From the NCBI GenBank assembly GCA_021234155.1, contig JAJEKV010000006.1, positions 2,108,001 to 2,172,000 of the forward strand: 64,000 bases of DNA. Direction: 5' to 3'. The notes under the pieces are model-generated. The model was not told the origin of the DNA and did no database searches. It saw only the letters and a list, made by a program, of their open reading frames with translations. Position 1 is the first letter of the stretch, and each line of letters begins with the position of its first letter. Shown here in pieces: positions 34,568-47,177 of the stretch. Origin of the DNA: Isoetes taiwanensis (taxonomy: Eukaryota; Streptophyta; Lycopodiopsida; Isoetales; Isoetaceae). The position numbers and the translations under genes are program-made.

Positions 34568-35728
34568 AAGCTATTCCTAAAGTTTGCAAAGACTTCTGGT
34601 TGGTGCTGGAGATTGCACACAGGAATAGAGAACCTTATTCTGGCTATTCTTGATGTTTGTAAGTCATCTATAGTGCTAGTGATTGCAAACTGGAATAGAA
34701 TTCCTCCTCCTAAGAATCTAAATGATCTTCTTTCTATGAATTTTAACTTCTTGGATCATTCTTTCCAATCCAATTCTACTCAGAGTAATCAATCTTTGGA
34801 TATCGGTACAACAAAATTGTTTGTTGCAGGAAACATATAGGTGCAGGTGATTGGTGACGTGGAAGAAGCAAAGGGAACTGAGCCTAATCTTCCTGATCAA
34901 TCCATTTCGTTTGCCAAAATGGACCTCCTTCCAATCAACCCTAACTAGAACTGACAATCCATCTCCTTCGCCAGGATAGATCTCCATTGAAACTTTTCCT
35001 GCATCTACGGAGGGCGTATCTATGGTGGACAGATTAATCTTTATCTGAATTTTCTATCCTTGACAAATCTTGAACTATTCGAAACTAAATGAATTCTAAA
35101 CAATGTAAAGTGCGCCCCATTGTTTCAGTCAGACATCTTAATATTGAATATCTGTTTGTAAGAAATTGTAGTTTAAAAGTAGAGGTGACTTCAAAATCTG
35201 TTAAAAGATTTTAAAGGATTCGTGCCTTTAGAGAAATTGTAAACCTATTTTATGATTGTGTTGCTTCCTTCTAATGAATGATCATGTCATTAATAGTTGC
35301 ACAATGGTTGGTGCCATAAGTGTTGATGTTAAAGGATGACATTGAAATTCTAGATTAGTGTCTAGAGTTTTGAGCAGTAGTTGGTGCTACTGGTTGGAGT
35401 CGGTGCTTCAACGGAACCCTTGATCTTTTCTTAACCTTACCTTTATCTTAAAACTTAAATTTTATCTAGTAGATCTTAAGCTTTGCTAATATATCTCAAA
35501 AGAATAATCAAATCTTCCCTGAATCTTTATCTTAATCTTTAGCCACAACAGTTGTGATTGTCATAAATAGTTGGTGCTATTTGTGAGATCATAATCCTAG
35601 CCTTTGGTCCTTAAAATGGATTGAGTTGATGCTCATGTGCAAATTGAGTTGGTGCTCATGTACAAATTGAGTTGGTGCTTAATTTGTGGTTTACAACTGA
35701 GGTCAGTTGCTTCCAAAAAGGGAAGAAT

Positions 35729-37090
35729 TGTTATGAATATAGTAGCTCGTGGGAGTGGTCTTGGACGTTAGTCTTGGTGGACATCCAAGAGGCAAGGCAA
35801 AGGGGACTGGAGCTTATTGGGACTAGGCACCACTGCCATAGCCGAACTTTCTGAAACTGTTCTTGTTGTAGCCATGGCCACAGTCCTGCCCTGAGCCGTT
35901 GCCATCACACCTGCTCTTTAATATTCGCCCTGAAGAAGGATGCATGCACAAGTTTGAGATGGCCTGAAACAATTTTAAATGACGTGGAAAACACGTTGGA
36001 TACAACGTGGCATACACGTGTATAGGCTAGAATCATTGGAAATCGTGCACCTCGGGTTAGGCAACCCTGCTAATAATTCTATCTTAATTTATCTTATCTT
36101 ATCTATCTATCGAGCTATCCATCTCTTGTAAACTCTATAACAAAACACGAATGGTACAAATATACATCAATATCTACGATGGAAAATCGATTTGGTTGTG
36201 CAAAGGACCATGCTTGAAACCATTTCATGCTGAGATACTCATATTATACTTATAAAAAAAGGGGAGTTACAAAAGTAGACACTAGAGAAAAGGACAATTA
36301 GGCCCATGTTCGAAGTGGACAAGAAAATACATGCAAGATGCACAAATAACTATCTGCTAAAACAATAGAAGCTTAAGCAAGGCAAATAAATGGCAAGGAA
36401 ACCTTATAATGGTTATGTGGTTAAATAATATCTTGGAGCCAAGATATTATTTAATGGTTAAAGTTCTAGAGTTTAAATATAGTCGAGCCAAGATAGTATC
36501 CTTACGTTTAAAGGTCAAACATAAACATAAAAAGAACTAAAGCCAAAATTGGTTTGAAAGGAAAAGGTAGACGTAACTATAAAAGAGTAACTATAAAAGA
36601 AACTATGGGGATGAATAGTTATTATTAGACAAACACTTTTTGTACAAACTACTTTAGCTTTAACTCTAATTAGAATATATCCTTAGGATGTGACCACAAT
36701 CATGTTTTGATAGACCGCCCTTGCTTATTGCTTGGCCATTGCCAACAAGCCTTGCCATAATTCTACCACTTCTTAGCACCAAGTGACCCGGTTGGGCGGT
36801 GAACTACCAAAGGCTGGTTAATGCTTTTAGATCTAGCTCTAGTTTTGGTGAACTAAGAGCTTGACCAATTTGAGTTATTGGTGTAACTCGTATCCTATAT
36901 TTATTGGATTTGAGCTTATTTGTCTTCTTAATTCGTACTTAGATCATTTTGTCATTGCTAACGATTTATTCTGTGGATTGTGTAGCAAAACTGGACGGTT
37001 CACATGTTATGAGTTTATGATTTATTTGAAAAATATAGTATTTTGTTTAGAGGGGATAAAAGGTATGGTTCATTGTTGTGAACCATAACA
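35729..37090 (+). repeat. LTR2 of the LARD-like element, with ~560-bp insertion
   Basis: It begins TGTTATGAATATAGTAGC. After CTTGGTGGAC (about 35,780) it departs from LTR1 and rejoins at AAGCAAGGCAAATAAATGG (about 36,374). The extra segment contains an ATCTTATCTTATCTATCTATC stretch (36,090-36,112) like the tail of a small retroelement. LTR1 may instead have lost this segment. Confidence 0.75.
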
Positions 37091-37095
37091 ATTTT

Positions 37096-38116
37096 ACTGC
37101 ACAGAATGTGCAAACTTGGATCTGTTATGGAGTTGGAAATGGTGAAATGCAGTTTTCAAGTGGAAGAGTTGCCTTATCAGACCTCTTCAGGCTACAAGAT
37201 AAAAGATTGTATGACTTCTTCGTTGCTGAGGAAGTCAGTCTATGCAAGTGCACAAAACTGTAATACCATTAACCAGTCGTGATGAGTTCAATACTTGGAC
37301 TGATCTCCTGTAAAATCTGGAACTGGCTAGAACACCGCCTAATGAGTACAGCTGGACAGATCTGGAGGCCAACCCGATCTGGAGGCCAACCCGGTCTATC
37401 TCTTGCAAATGATAGGTTTTATTTGAGCGAAAATCTTTGGAACAACAGCAATAGATTAAGTCAATAATGATTCATATATCTGGGATGTTTCCCAACTACA
37501 TAATGTAACAAAAAACAATAAAGCTTCTATGTACAACCAACTTTCAAATTGCATTTACACCAATGACAATTCACAAAGCCTCCTTAGGCAACTGATGATT
37601 ATCATAATGGCAAATAATCTCAATATGGTGAGTGTCTAGAATGTAATTACTTCTTGCACGTGGGTGACTGGCAAATATTGGCTTTTGTGTTGATAAGCAT
37701 TATTGAGATCTCCATATGTGAAAAATATTGGCTTTTGTGTTGATAAGCATTATTGAGATCTCCATCTGTTAGCTCAACCTTCACCCACAGGTTATATAGG
37801 ACAGCTTACAGCTCCAAGTTGGCACCTGATTCTTTTTTATGATTCATACAATGGTATTTGCATACCAGAGACATTAGTACTTCTTAAAGAACATGGCGCC
37901 CCCGTCTCTCAAGCCATACTCTCAGCTATGTGTCACTTCAAATGGATCAGTATAAAGTTATCAACTTACTGCCTCAACCTCCCTAGAAGCTGATGCCTCC
38001 TGTACAATACTATCCACAACCATTTCTTGCTTTGTATAGTCTAAATATTTAACCAATTCTTTACCATTTCTTTCATCCCTTCGATCCTGCAAAGTCCAAG
38101 TATTAGATGAAATGTA
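37096..38116. other. Intergenic and probable 3' UTR of the kinase gene
   Basis: It contains a ~50-bp tandem duplication (37,673-37,715 and 37,723-37,765, TTGGCTTTTGTGTTGATAAG) and a short GATCTGGAGGCCAACCCG duplication at 37,358-37,395. The part next to 38,116 is expected to hold the 3' UTR of the minus-strand kinase. No polyadenylation site was assigned. Confidence 0.4.
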
Positions 38117-40316
38117 TCAGTGGACATCCAAGGATGACAGGTTGGGATAGTTTGCAACCTCCCGAGATGGATAGTCTTCAGACTCAATCATGTGAACTAC
38201 ATGTCCCATACGAGGCCTTTTGGTTGCATCTGGATCAACACAACGCAGTGCTACTAAAAGCGCTCGTTTCAAAGATCGGTTAGGAGGTGGTTGATCAAGG
38301 CGTGGGTCAGGTACTTCTTCAGAGCGTCTTTGCCCCACCATAAACTTAATCCAGTCAACAAGGTTCACCTGCTTGCATAATTCTGTATTAACAAAAGCTA
38401 TAAAGAACTAAAACATCCTGGCATGACATAATTTACGTACTTCTCCAGCAGGACGACTATAATCTACAGGATCCCGGCCTGATATGATCTCCATGAGAAG
38501 AATGCCAAAACTATAGACATCACTTCTTTCATTTAAGTAACCTGTATTTGCATATTCAGGGGCTACATACCTACGCATAAGAAGAAGCAGGTGTGTCAGA
38601 TTAGATTCCAATGGAATATTTGCAACCCATGACAATATATAAAATCAAGTAATCAGCAAGAAAAACTTGTTTGCAAGATATTTTTTTCCTGTTCATCCAT
38701 AAATGTAAGTACTGCTTACCCAAATGTACCCATCACGCGTGTCTTCACATGAGTATTCTCAGATCCTAGCAGCTTTGCCAACCCGAAATCAGAAACTTTA
38801 GCATTCCACTGTGAATCCAACAGTATATTGCTCGCCTTAATGTCTCGATGAACTACTTTTGGTTCCAATGCTTCATGCAGGTATGCCAATCTGTATAAGC
38901 AAATTAAAATGTGAACTAATTCAATTATAGATATCATCATCATGAACTGGCATGAGAGTAAAAATCATGGCTAGTTCTTTTCTATAAGTAACTGTTCAGA
39001 ACTTAACTAATCACAATAGCAGCCAATAGAATTGTGGATAAGATCCTTACGAGAGTAAAAATCATGACTAGTTCTTTTCTATAAGTAACTGTTCAGAACT
39101 TAACTAATCACAATAGCAGCCAATAGAATTGTGGATAAGATCCTTACGCCTTTGCAGTTCCCAAAGCTATTTTGAGTCGTGCCTCCCAAGTGGGCGAGCT
39201 TGACAATGATGCTGGTCCATGAAGCCATTGCTCTAAATTTCCATTATCCACAAACTCATAAACAAGCATCCTAGTAAAACATAAGATGTGTATTGATTGG
39301 TATGTGTTGGAAGGACCAAAGATAGGGAACTCATCACATATTGTCTTTTCATACCTGCAGTTTCCTTCTATACAGTAACCAAGCAAGCGCACAAGGTTCT
39401 TGTGTCTAACACGGCCAATTGCCTCAACTTCCTGCGCAAATTCCTTTTCTGCTTGCCCTCTGCTGTTTAAGGTCATTTTAAGTGATACATGATAAATTTG
39501 TCTCAGATTTCAACTTCATTTGTAAATGCATGTAATAAGAAAATAAGAAAGCATACAATTCCATGATGCATACCTGTTGTTCAGTAAATTCTTGACTGCA
39601 ACAAGGGTGCCATCTGCAAGCTGACCCCTATACACTATACCATAGCCACCTTCACCAAGGACATTAGAACTTGAGAATCCATCAGTCGCAATTTCGAGAT
39701 CACGAAGAGTGTACCAATGTCCCCAGCCAAGATGGGAAACTTCAGCAATACTTGAAGAGGCTGATATGGCAGAAAGGGTGTCAGATCCTGCCCTTGGACT
39801 TCCAGTATACTCACCATAAGGAGTCAACCTAATGATCTGCAGGTTAGAGTCTCTGCGCTCATGAATATAGTCCAAAGGAGCCTTATCTGGATGCTTGCTG
39901 TTTTTCCTGTTCTCAGTCTGATTTAACACCAATCTTCTACCTGATCCCTCATAATTTTTGCCCATCTCGACACCAACAATTGCGCGTGATCCAGGGTGTT
40001 CATTCTTTCTGTTAAAACCAACATGCACATAGACTTTCTCGGCATCCTTCTCAGCTGTTTTGTCTGAGATAGTCAGCAGGACACCTTCAGCAGGAGGAAC
40101 TTCCTTTATCTCCTTAGAAACATTAGGAATGCTCTGAGTTTGAGACGGAAACTTATCATATGCATTTCTGGATTTTCTTCTTGAAGAGAGCCACACTGAG
40201 AGGAAGAACAAAATGAGAACTATGATTGCTCCAACTCCGATTCCAATAACTACCCACAACCTGAGACCAAAGAAACCCGTCTTCTTAGAGAGCTGGCTAT
40301 TCAGGTAGCTCCCCAT
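38117..40316 (-). CDS. Receptor-like serine/threonine kinase (RLCK-V / At5g18500-like), six exons
   Basis: A spliced minus-strand gene whose introns have GT..AG ends in compatible phases. Exons are 40,316-39,574, 39,459-39,355, 39,270-39,148, 38,890-38,720, 38,570-38,441 and 38,368-38,117: 1,524 bases, 507 residues. [20 protein letters not shown] leads into one membrane helix (about residues 20-43), then a basic stop-transfer (RRKSR) and a ~150-residue linker. Next comes [14 protein letters not shown], diagnostic of this plant subfamily. Kinase landmarks are the glycine loop [11 protein letters not shown] (221-231), VAVK lysine near 242, HRDIKASN (338-345), DFG (358-360) and [20 protein letters not shown], all intact. 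Known members are membrane kinases with a very short extracellular part and no ligand domain. Length matches the family (about 480-510). This is the one host gene here that looks functional. The 5' UTR and promoter were not identified. Confidence 0.93.
38954..39147. repeat. 97-bp tandem duplication spanning a splice donor
   Basis: The units 38,954-39,050 and 39,051-39,147 differ at one visible base. They lie in the intron between kinase exons 3 and 4. Each unit ends with the donor GTAAGGATC when read on the minus strand, so a second copy of the donor stands 97 bases inside the intron. Confidence 0.9.
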
Positions 40317-42934
40317 TGCTAGCGACAGTCTTTATTAAGCTCTCAAAACACAGGCAACATTCTACTTCTAAGCAAATCTGCCGGAATGCCAAGCTCTTCA
40401 GCGTATGGAAGCTGCGCATTGGGCTCCAGGCATGGCAGGAGAAGAAATCTCTACCTCAAAACAGAATGCAGCTTCGGTGTGACCGTATGGACCGGTATCA
40501 GGGGTTGCAGATATGGGTACACATTCATAAAATGCTTCCATGGCCGGAACTGGGTCGACAAAGTACCTCTACAACTGCCCTTCAAAGCAGTATTGCTTTT
40601 CTGGAGATGCCCATTTTGAGGAACCACCGAATGGCTAGCATTTCCGTCACAATTTTAGCAACTTGAAGATGAGAATAGCAAAACTGTGGCCAGGGATTGC
40701 TGCATGAAGACAGGGTGTCGTGAACCCAAAATGAATGTATATGCACCCAACCAAATGGACGGATGAGTGACACTGCAGAGAATTTCTTCTCTTTTTTTAG
40801 CGACCCTGGGAACAAAAGAGCTATGGAGGATTTGTTCTTTTTAGCTGGCGCCTGCTACATGCATGTTGCTCTCATGGCCCTACAATAAGAAGCAACATAG
40901 CCAAATGGGCAGAAGCGCATCCACTTTGTATAGATAAAAAGAAAAGGGTTGTTACTCTCTTTTGAGAGGATTACTGAGAAGAAACTAGTGGTCCAGAAGA
41001 GGCTCCTCTAAGGAAAAATCTTCGCAATCTTGATGCAGACTGTGTCTTAAACATTTAACTTGACCCTTTTTGTCCCCAAATCCAGCAGCAAGCCCTAGTG
41101 GGGTTTCTTCCTGATGTCGCTGCAAGCTTATAGACAAAAACTCAAGTTAAAAAATTTGGAAAACCGAAGCCATTGGCTTGGTTGAAGAGATACCAGAGCT
41201 AGAAGTAGAATAGAGCGTCTCTTCTTTGTCTGCTATCCATTTATGAAACTATGTACGCATTGTTCCATTACCTACCTTGTCTTTCCCTCAGTAGAACTAG
41301 TAACAACGGCAAAGCTGCAGGTTTGGCAGGGAGGAAGAAGACGTCATGATTGAGAAAGCAAATGGAAAAGGGTTCAGACTTGGACATGTGGATTCCGGTT
41401 GGCAGATTAGAACAAGGAAAATAAAATATGGAGCCCTAGAAGAACAGTTCAACGAAGAAAGCTAAAACTCTGTAGCTCGAGGCAGATCCGTTGGTTGATT
41501 TTCTGCCATATCTGCATCTGAATCAGAAGCACAAAGCCCTTCTACAAATTGGGTACTGGGTACAACAGGATATATATAACTTGATCTCTGCAAGACCAAA
41601 CAGGTAGAAGAGGTATCCACCGGATTAAAACCCTCCAAACAAAAAACGAACTAACAAACTGCCGAGAGCATTGATTTGATGAGGAAAGTGTAAAAAATGC
41701 AAAAGCAAAAGCAAGGATTTGATGATTAGAATGCTTGAGGTCTTCGTGTTAATAATGCCGGATGAGATCAGAGGTTTCAGAAGTATGAGCAAAGCAGAGG
41801 TCTGGCTATGGTGTGCCCCATGTGCTTGGACCCTTGTCCATGTGAGTGGGCCATATACCTTTCCTTTTATTTTTCCTATATTTTGGACCATTGTCCACAA
41901 TTCCAACTTGAACCCCTTGATGTGCTAAAAAATTCTTCCATTCTTTATCTGTCATTTAGTCCCTCAATCCTTGCATTTATGTTTTTTCTCTGCCTGCTTT
42001 GAATTCTAGTTGAATTTTAGAAGGATTTCCATATGACAACTAGATTTTCGCCTACAAGCCTTGAAGTTTGAGAAGAATTTCAGAGATGACAACTAGATTT
42101 GCACTGGGAATTGGCATGTATTGGCCTGGTTGGACATTTTGTCATGCATAAAGCTTGCAAGCATTTGGCCATGGCTCTAGGCCCTAGATCCCATGCAACC
42201 TGTGCTTGTTGTTGTAGTTGTTTTTCTCCAACTGCTCGTCAGTGATCCTAAGGCCCCAGTGAGTCAAATATCTACCTGGCATTTTGGACCATGTGAAGGG
42301 CTTTCAACACCAGCACCAGCACCGGACACCATTTTGCTCCTTTGTTATAAAATATTTGCCCTTTTCTCCCCTCAGGATGCAAGGGTTGTCTATTGTCTTA
42401 TTCTTTAGGGGTCCACATTATCTTTGCGAGGAAAAGTAGGCACCTGTATCATAATGTTGTTGATAGGTGCTCCACAGATGCCTAACTTAGTGGAGTTGAC
42501 AACGTCTTTTTCTCCTCCAAAGGCCTGATTGCCTCTTAAAGTAGTTATCTTTTGTTGGTGTAGAACATTATCAAAGAATCGAAATTGGCTAAAGGGTTTG
42601 GTATCTTCAACTCGACTTCAAGCACGAGATGCATCCAAAAAACATCTAACAAATTGTGCTTGCCAATAATTCAAATAACCATGTGCAATATGCTTGAAAC
42701 TAGTGACTAATAGCCGATATATTGGAAGTATGTGCACCTGTCAATGAGGACATGCATCATTTTTCTAAGTAATGTAATACCTTCTGCAGATTTATACATG
42801 TATATAATTAATAAACTAACTATAATTATGGTGATTAAGTTAAATTCATTTTCTTTACTGAGTTGGATTTTGCAACTACTTATATATTAGCTACTAGAAA
42901 AGTGTCCAGCGTTCTTGGGCTTTTCATCGCAATT
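40317..42934. other. Upstream region of the kinase gene and intergenic DNA
   Basis: No convincing coding region. The sequence upstream of the kinase start (40,317 onward, minus strand) should contain its 5' UTR and promoter; no TATA box or UTR intron was assigned. Short open frames here are not conserved-looking. Confidence 0.4.
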
Positions 42935-42948
42935 AAATTCCAAAACTA

Positions 42949-44301
42949 AGATCATGATGCACTCAAGGCGAACCCTAGGCGCCGATTAGGGCGGCGGCGC
43001 CGCCGCTTCCTTGAGACTCGTGTATAGTGCGGATGGTCGAAGAGCGACAAGATTTCTTCTGGCCGCATCTTCGACATCATCAACATTAGCATTAGCGGAT
43101 CATCTTTCTGCTTCTTTGGTTTACTCAGAGCAGTGGCAATCGGGTCTGAAGTCTGAGGTATGGCCGATGCCTTGGTGTTCTAGCTTTGTTGTCTGGCTTT
43201 GACAAGGTAAGGAGTCGGTTTTGTGCTACTGCTAGTGAGTATGGTTTGAAGGCAGCTTTGACTAGCAGATGCGAGGCAGTTCATGGCTTATGGTGTCTGT
43301 TCTGTTTTGCTAATGCCAGGGATCATGCAGATGCGAGGCAGTTCATGGCTTATGGTGTCTGTTCTGTTTTGCTAATGCTAGGGATCATAAACAGTTTTAA
43401 AGCACGATTTTTCAGTCCCGGTGCTTAACAGAGTATACTAGGGCTTCTGTGTTGTGTGCTCTGATATTGTTTTTGAGCCCGTAGACAGCTAGGGAACCGC
43501 CTAGATTCTTATGTATTCCTGAGGGATGTGGCTACATTAGCCTATTGCACTTGGGAATGCATAAGGGCTATGATATTCCTTTGCTGGTAGCCATCCCCTG
43601 TCCCAGTGGGGGGAGATCAGATACTGCAGACTGGTGAAAGAATGGGCAGATTGGATGAGGTTCCAAATGAACCTTGGGCGGGAGACCAGGTACAGTTGGA
43701 GCACTAGAAAGGTTTAACCTATGCTAGCAAGTGAGGATGTTTACAGGGAGTGAGCAGACCACCCTATTTGGGTAGGCTTGGATGTTCGACATAGTGGGAA
43801 GATAGTGCAGTGGCTCTTATAGTACCACGATGAAGGATGCCAGTGCAAGCCAAGTTAACACATGGGATGAAGTTTGCTCTCTCGGAGCCCCTCATATGCA
43901 TAGCAAGGGCTTAGACCTTGAATAGTCCCTTGTTTGCTCTGTTTATGACTGCATCAGCCTCAGATTCTTATCTCTGGTTATTGATTTGGACACCCAAGTG
44001 GTAAGATGGATTGAAGTGCTACTAATGGGAGGAAAAAATAATGGATACTCCTTTAGTATGTGTTGCTGGAAGGAAGAAGCAGGAGCTTACAGAGGTAGGT
44101 CTGCCGTAGTACTAGCAGCTACACAGAAGATGTAGAGTTTCTGTTATTTGAGTACATAGTTAGATAGTTCTTCACCTCCATCCCCTCTTTTGGGTGTGGT
44201 GCAAATATTTCCTATCTGGCCTTTTGAGGGGCTTATAAATAAGGTTTGTAAACCATATTTATTATTAATAAAATATCTTGCCTTCAAAAAAAAAAAAAAA
44301 A
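42949..44301 (+). mobile_element. Polyadenylated 1.35-kb LINE-derived or SINE-like retroelement
   Basis: AAATTCCAAAACTA at 42,935-42,948 recurs as ATTCCAAAACTA at 44,301-44,312, after a poly(A) at 44,286-44,301. The element starts with a GC-rich block (GGGCGGCGGCGCCGCCGC) and ends AATAAAATATCTTGCCTTC before the A run, as plant L1 3' ends do. There is no RT. A 62-bp unit is tandemly duplicated at 43,265-43,326 and 43,327-43,388. It looks like an internally deleted LINE mobilised in trans. A processed pseudogene of an unknown gene is the alternative. Confidence 0.7.
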
Positions 44302-44312
44302 TTCCAAAACTA

Positions 44313-45658
44313 GTAAGGTATGTTTATTTATTGAGGTTAAAATTTGAATACAACTTATGAAGTTTTTGAATAATCATATCAATCTTCTTGCATTCATCAT
44401 GGGGTTGAATCTATATGACGACTTCGATTGTCTTGCAAGGTTGTCATATCAATTAGTTCTTGTCAGGACTCTCATACTTTCTCCAAAGTGAGTTTTGCTC
44501 TTATCATGAAACATTCTCATTTGCATATATCCAATCGCAATCACTGAACGTCGACATTTGTCAATCATTTCTTTATCGATGGTAGTCTGGGATTTTTTTG
44601 ATATATAATTTATAATAATTCTAAATGTTCTTTTCTACATCTAATCTAATGTTTATAATATAATACTGGTTTCTTAGTGGGTGTGACATGTTGATGGAAT
44701 TTTTCGTTTTTAACCAACATTCATAAGAAGTATATGGGCGGAACCTATAAATCTGATTATAATCTCTGCTATGAAAGGAAAAGTAAATGTTTGATCCATT
44801 AAGCGGGCATTTATATTTATGAAAAGGGGATGTGTTGGGTGCAAATGTATGGCGAATTTGGCTAAGCATATATTTTATTCATTGAGCCCACAATGAATAA
44901 ATTAAAATGTTCTTATGGAGTGAATACAACATTGTTGATATGACAACCATTTCAATATATAAGTCAAAATAACTAAGATAATATCATTACATTTAGCCAC
45001 ATAGACAAGTATATTTTCAATTAAAAGCATGGTCACGATATTTCGAAGCAATGGGATAATTACAAATGATTCAGAAGTCTAGATCACATCAAAGCGTTAA
45101 TAATAATAGTGGTATACACATTGGTCTATGTTATTGTAATTCTTCCCTTCGGGCTTGATTTGAAGGGGTTGAACATGTGAGGGTTTGATGTAATGCCCTC
45201 TAATTACGTTTGCAAATAGTTTTTATAGGTTTTTTGTTTGGGAAAAAAAATTACTTAAAAACAGGGATTTGTTTGTCTATGGGAACCATTAGAAGTTCAT
45301 AGAAATACAAAGGAAAAGTTGTAGATAAAAATAAACACAGCCAAACATAACCTTGTATTATTTTAGCACTTGGAAACATAACTAGCCTAAAGGCAGGACT
45401 TTTTGTTACAGGGAGCTCACACAATCGGATATCTCTGATATCCTACTCTGATGTCGGACTTGGAATCAAGGACAAGATCAGGTTTTTCAGGCTCAGAAAT
45501 GCTAATTCTAGGCTTGTTAAGAAGCTACTGTGATGAAGCAATGGAGCTTTGGATCTGCGTTACAGGGGAGGCATTGGAAGAGGAAAAATCGAGGGGGTAA
45601 GTAATTCATCCTCAGGAAATAGTAATTCTATGGCATCAACCTCAGGAAATAGTAATTC
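44313..45658. other. Intergenic AT-rich DNA, no gene recognised
   Basis: No coding region, repeat family or RNA gene could be supported. A short duplication CTCAGGAAATAGTAATTCTA occurs at 45,611-45,630 and 45,641-45,660, next to the microsatellite. Confidence 0.4.
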
Positions 45659-45805
<147 letters not shown>

Positions 45806-46030
45806 TATTTTAATGTCACGCAAGTGTATATATTTTGTTTGCTTTTCCACTCCCAGCTTGCAGGTAGCCCAAGCTCCAATCCAACAGCATACGGATTTGT
45901 ATGTCCATGGCATGATTTGTGTTTGAAACATAAACTCTAATGTGGGCACATCTTTAGACTATCCAAGTACCAGCTTGAGCGTCCCGAGAAGCTCAACATT
46001 TCGGCTAGAATTTCAGACCCTTTATTTCGA

Positions 46031-47160
46031 TGGTTCCATGCATAGGCACTAATGGTAGTGTCAGGAGGATAGAGAGAAGTAGGATTCAACAGGAGAGAAT
46101 TGTTCAAGCAAATAAAGAGCTGGAAGAGTTAAGAAAACAGAGAAACATACTGCATAAGCAAAAATGGAAAATATGGAAATCTCAAGATTTTAAATAAAGG
46201 AATACAGATAAGCAAAAGTAACAAGGAAAATCTATGTCCTAACAAGGAAATCAGTATAATGGATACAAGTAAGGAGTCTCTTTCAATGGTTTAGATCACA
46301 TAGCTGAATTCAACAAATACAGCCCGACAACAAAATTATATTTTAAACATAATATTCCAAGCCAGGAAAGTCAAGCAGCTAAGACTCGGATGGCCCCAAC
46401 AATCCAGGATGAGAAAGATAAGGATGATACTTCAGGAAATCAAGAGTATATCAATCAAGGCGAGTTGACTGATATAAGTGAATCAGACTCAGAAAATGGC
46501 AGTGACAATTTGGATGAGTTCTGTGATAACAATCCTTTCCAAATACTCACAGAATGTGACAATTTGGATGAGTTCTGATAACAATCCTTTCCAAGTACTC
46601 ACAGAATGCTCGGATGAGGATTGTGAGATGGTTTTGTTGAAAGGAGATAGAATTTTTAAATGCTCAATATTTAGTAGTGCACCAATTTCAACTGAGAATT
46701 CTATCCCAGTTGGCATACAAAGGAAATTGAAAGCAATTGAAGGAAATTTTACTACAGAAGCTGGAAGTAAAGACAAGAGCGTAGGGGTTGTTAACCAAAG
46801 TTATGAAGATTATTTGGAGAACCTTATAAACAAGTGTAACTCAGCTCAAGATTTTGAAGGAGCTCAAGAGATTATCAACAAATCAATACCAGATAGAGCT
46901 ATTATCATGTCCTCATCCCAATCTCAAGTGTGCTGCTCTGATAATGCCCAAAACTCTGACAACTCCTTCAGCTTAACTGAACCTACCATCTATGATTTAC
47001 CTGTCCCTCTTATTAATTCTAATAGTTTACTGAAGCCAAATGCATTAATCCTTACTGAACCACAAAAAATTTATGATATCAATGACAAACACTATAAGCT
47101 CATGGAAAACATTGTAGAAGAGGCTATGCTAGTTTTTCTGCTAATTCGCTTCTTGACTTT
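46031..47160 (+). pseudogene. Unrecognised acidic reading frames, probably retroelement-derived
   Basis: A short frame (MVPCIGTNGSVRRIERSR.., 46,031-46,194) is rich in Glu/Lys/Arg and coiled-coil-like. A second set of frames from 46,390 (MAPTIQDEKDKDDTSGNQ) is acidic and Ser/Asn-rich and continues to about 47,160 in another frame. The frame change is explained by an imperfect tandem duplication (46,503-46,556 and 46,557-46,608, units of 54 and 52 bases). The context, immediately before LINE-6, suggests an ORF1 or gag remnant of another element. No domain was recognised, and no function is proposed. Confidence 0.4.
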
Positions 47161-47177
47161 GTGGACTTCAATCAACA

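Larger units (their letters stand above)
33751..37090 (+). mobile_element. Nonautonomous LTR retrotransposon without coding region (LARD-like)
   Basis: The two LTRs (33,751-34,552 and 35,729-37,090) share their ends: TRTTATGAATAT..GTAGCTCG at the left and GTGAACCATAACA at the right. The target duplication is ATTTT (33,746-33,750 and 37,091-37,095). A primer-binding site TGGTATCAGAGCC starts at 34,555, two bases inside LTR1. A purine tract AAAAAGGGAAGAA precedes LTR2. The internal 1.18 kb has no gag or pol, only diverged repeats of GAGTTGGTGCTCATGT at 35,620-35,680. Confidence 0.85.

Noticed and set aside
33838-37090. Direct repeats read as a segmental duplication
   Set aside because: Primer-binding site, purine tract and 5-bp target duplication show they are LTRs.
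40316-40666. 116-codon plus-strand frame upstream of the kinase
   Set aside because: It starts opposite the kinase start codon, shows no domain, and is probably a chance frame in the 5' UTR or promoter.
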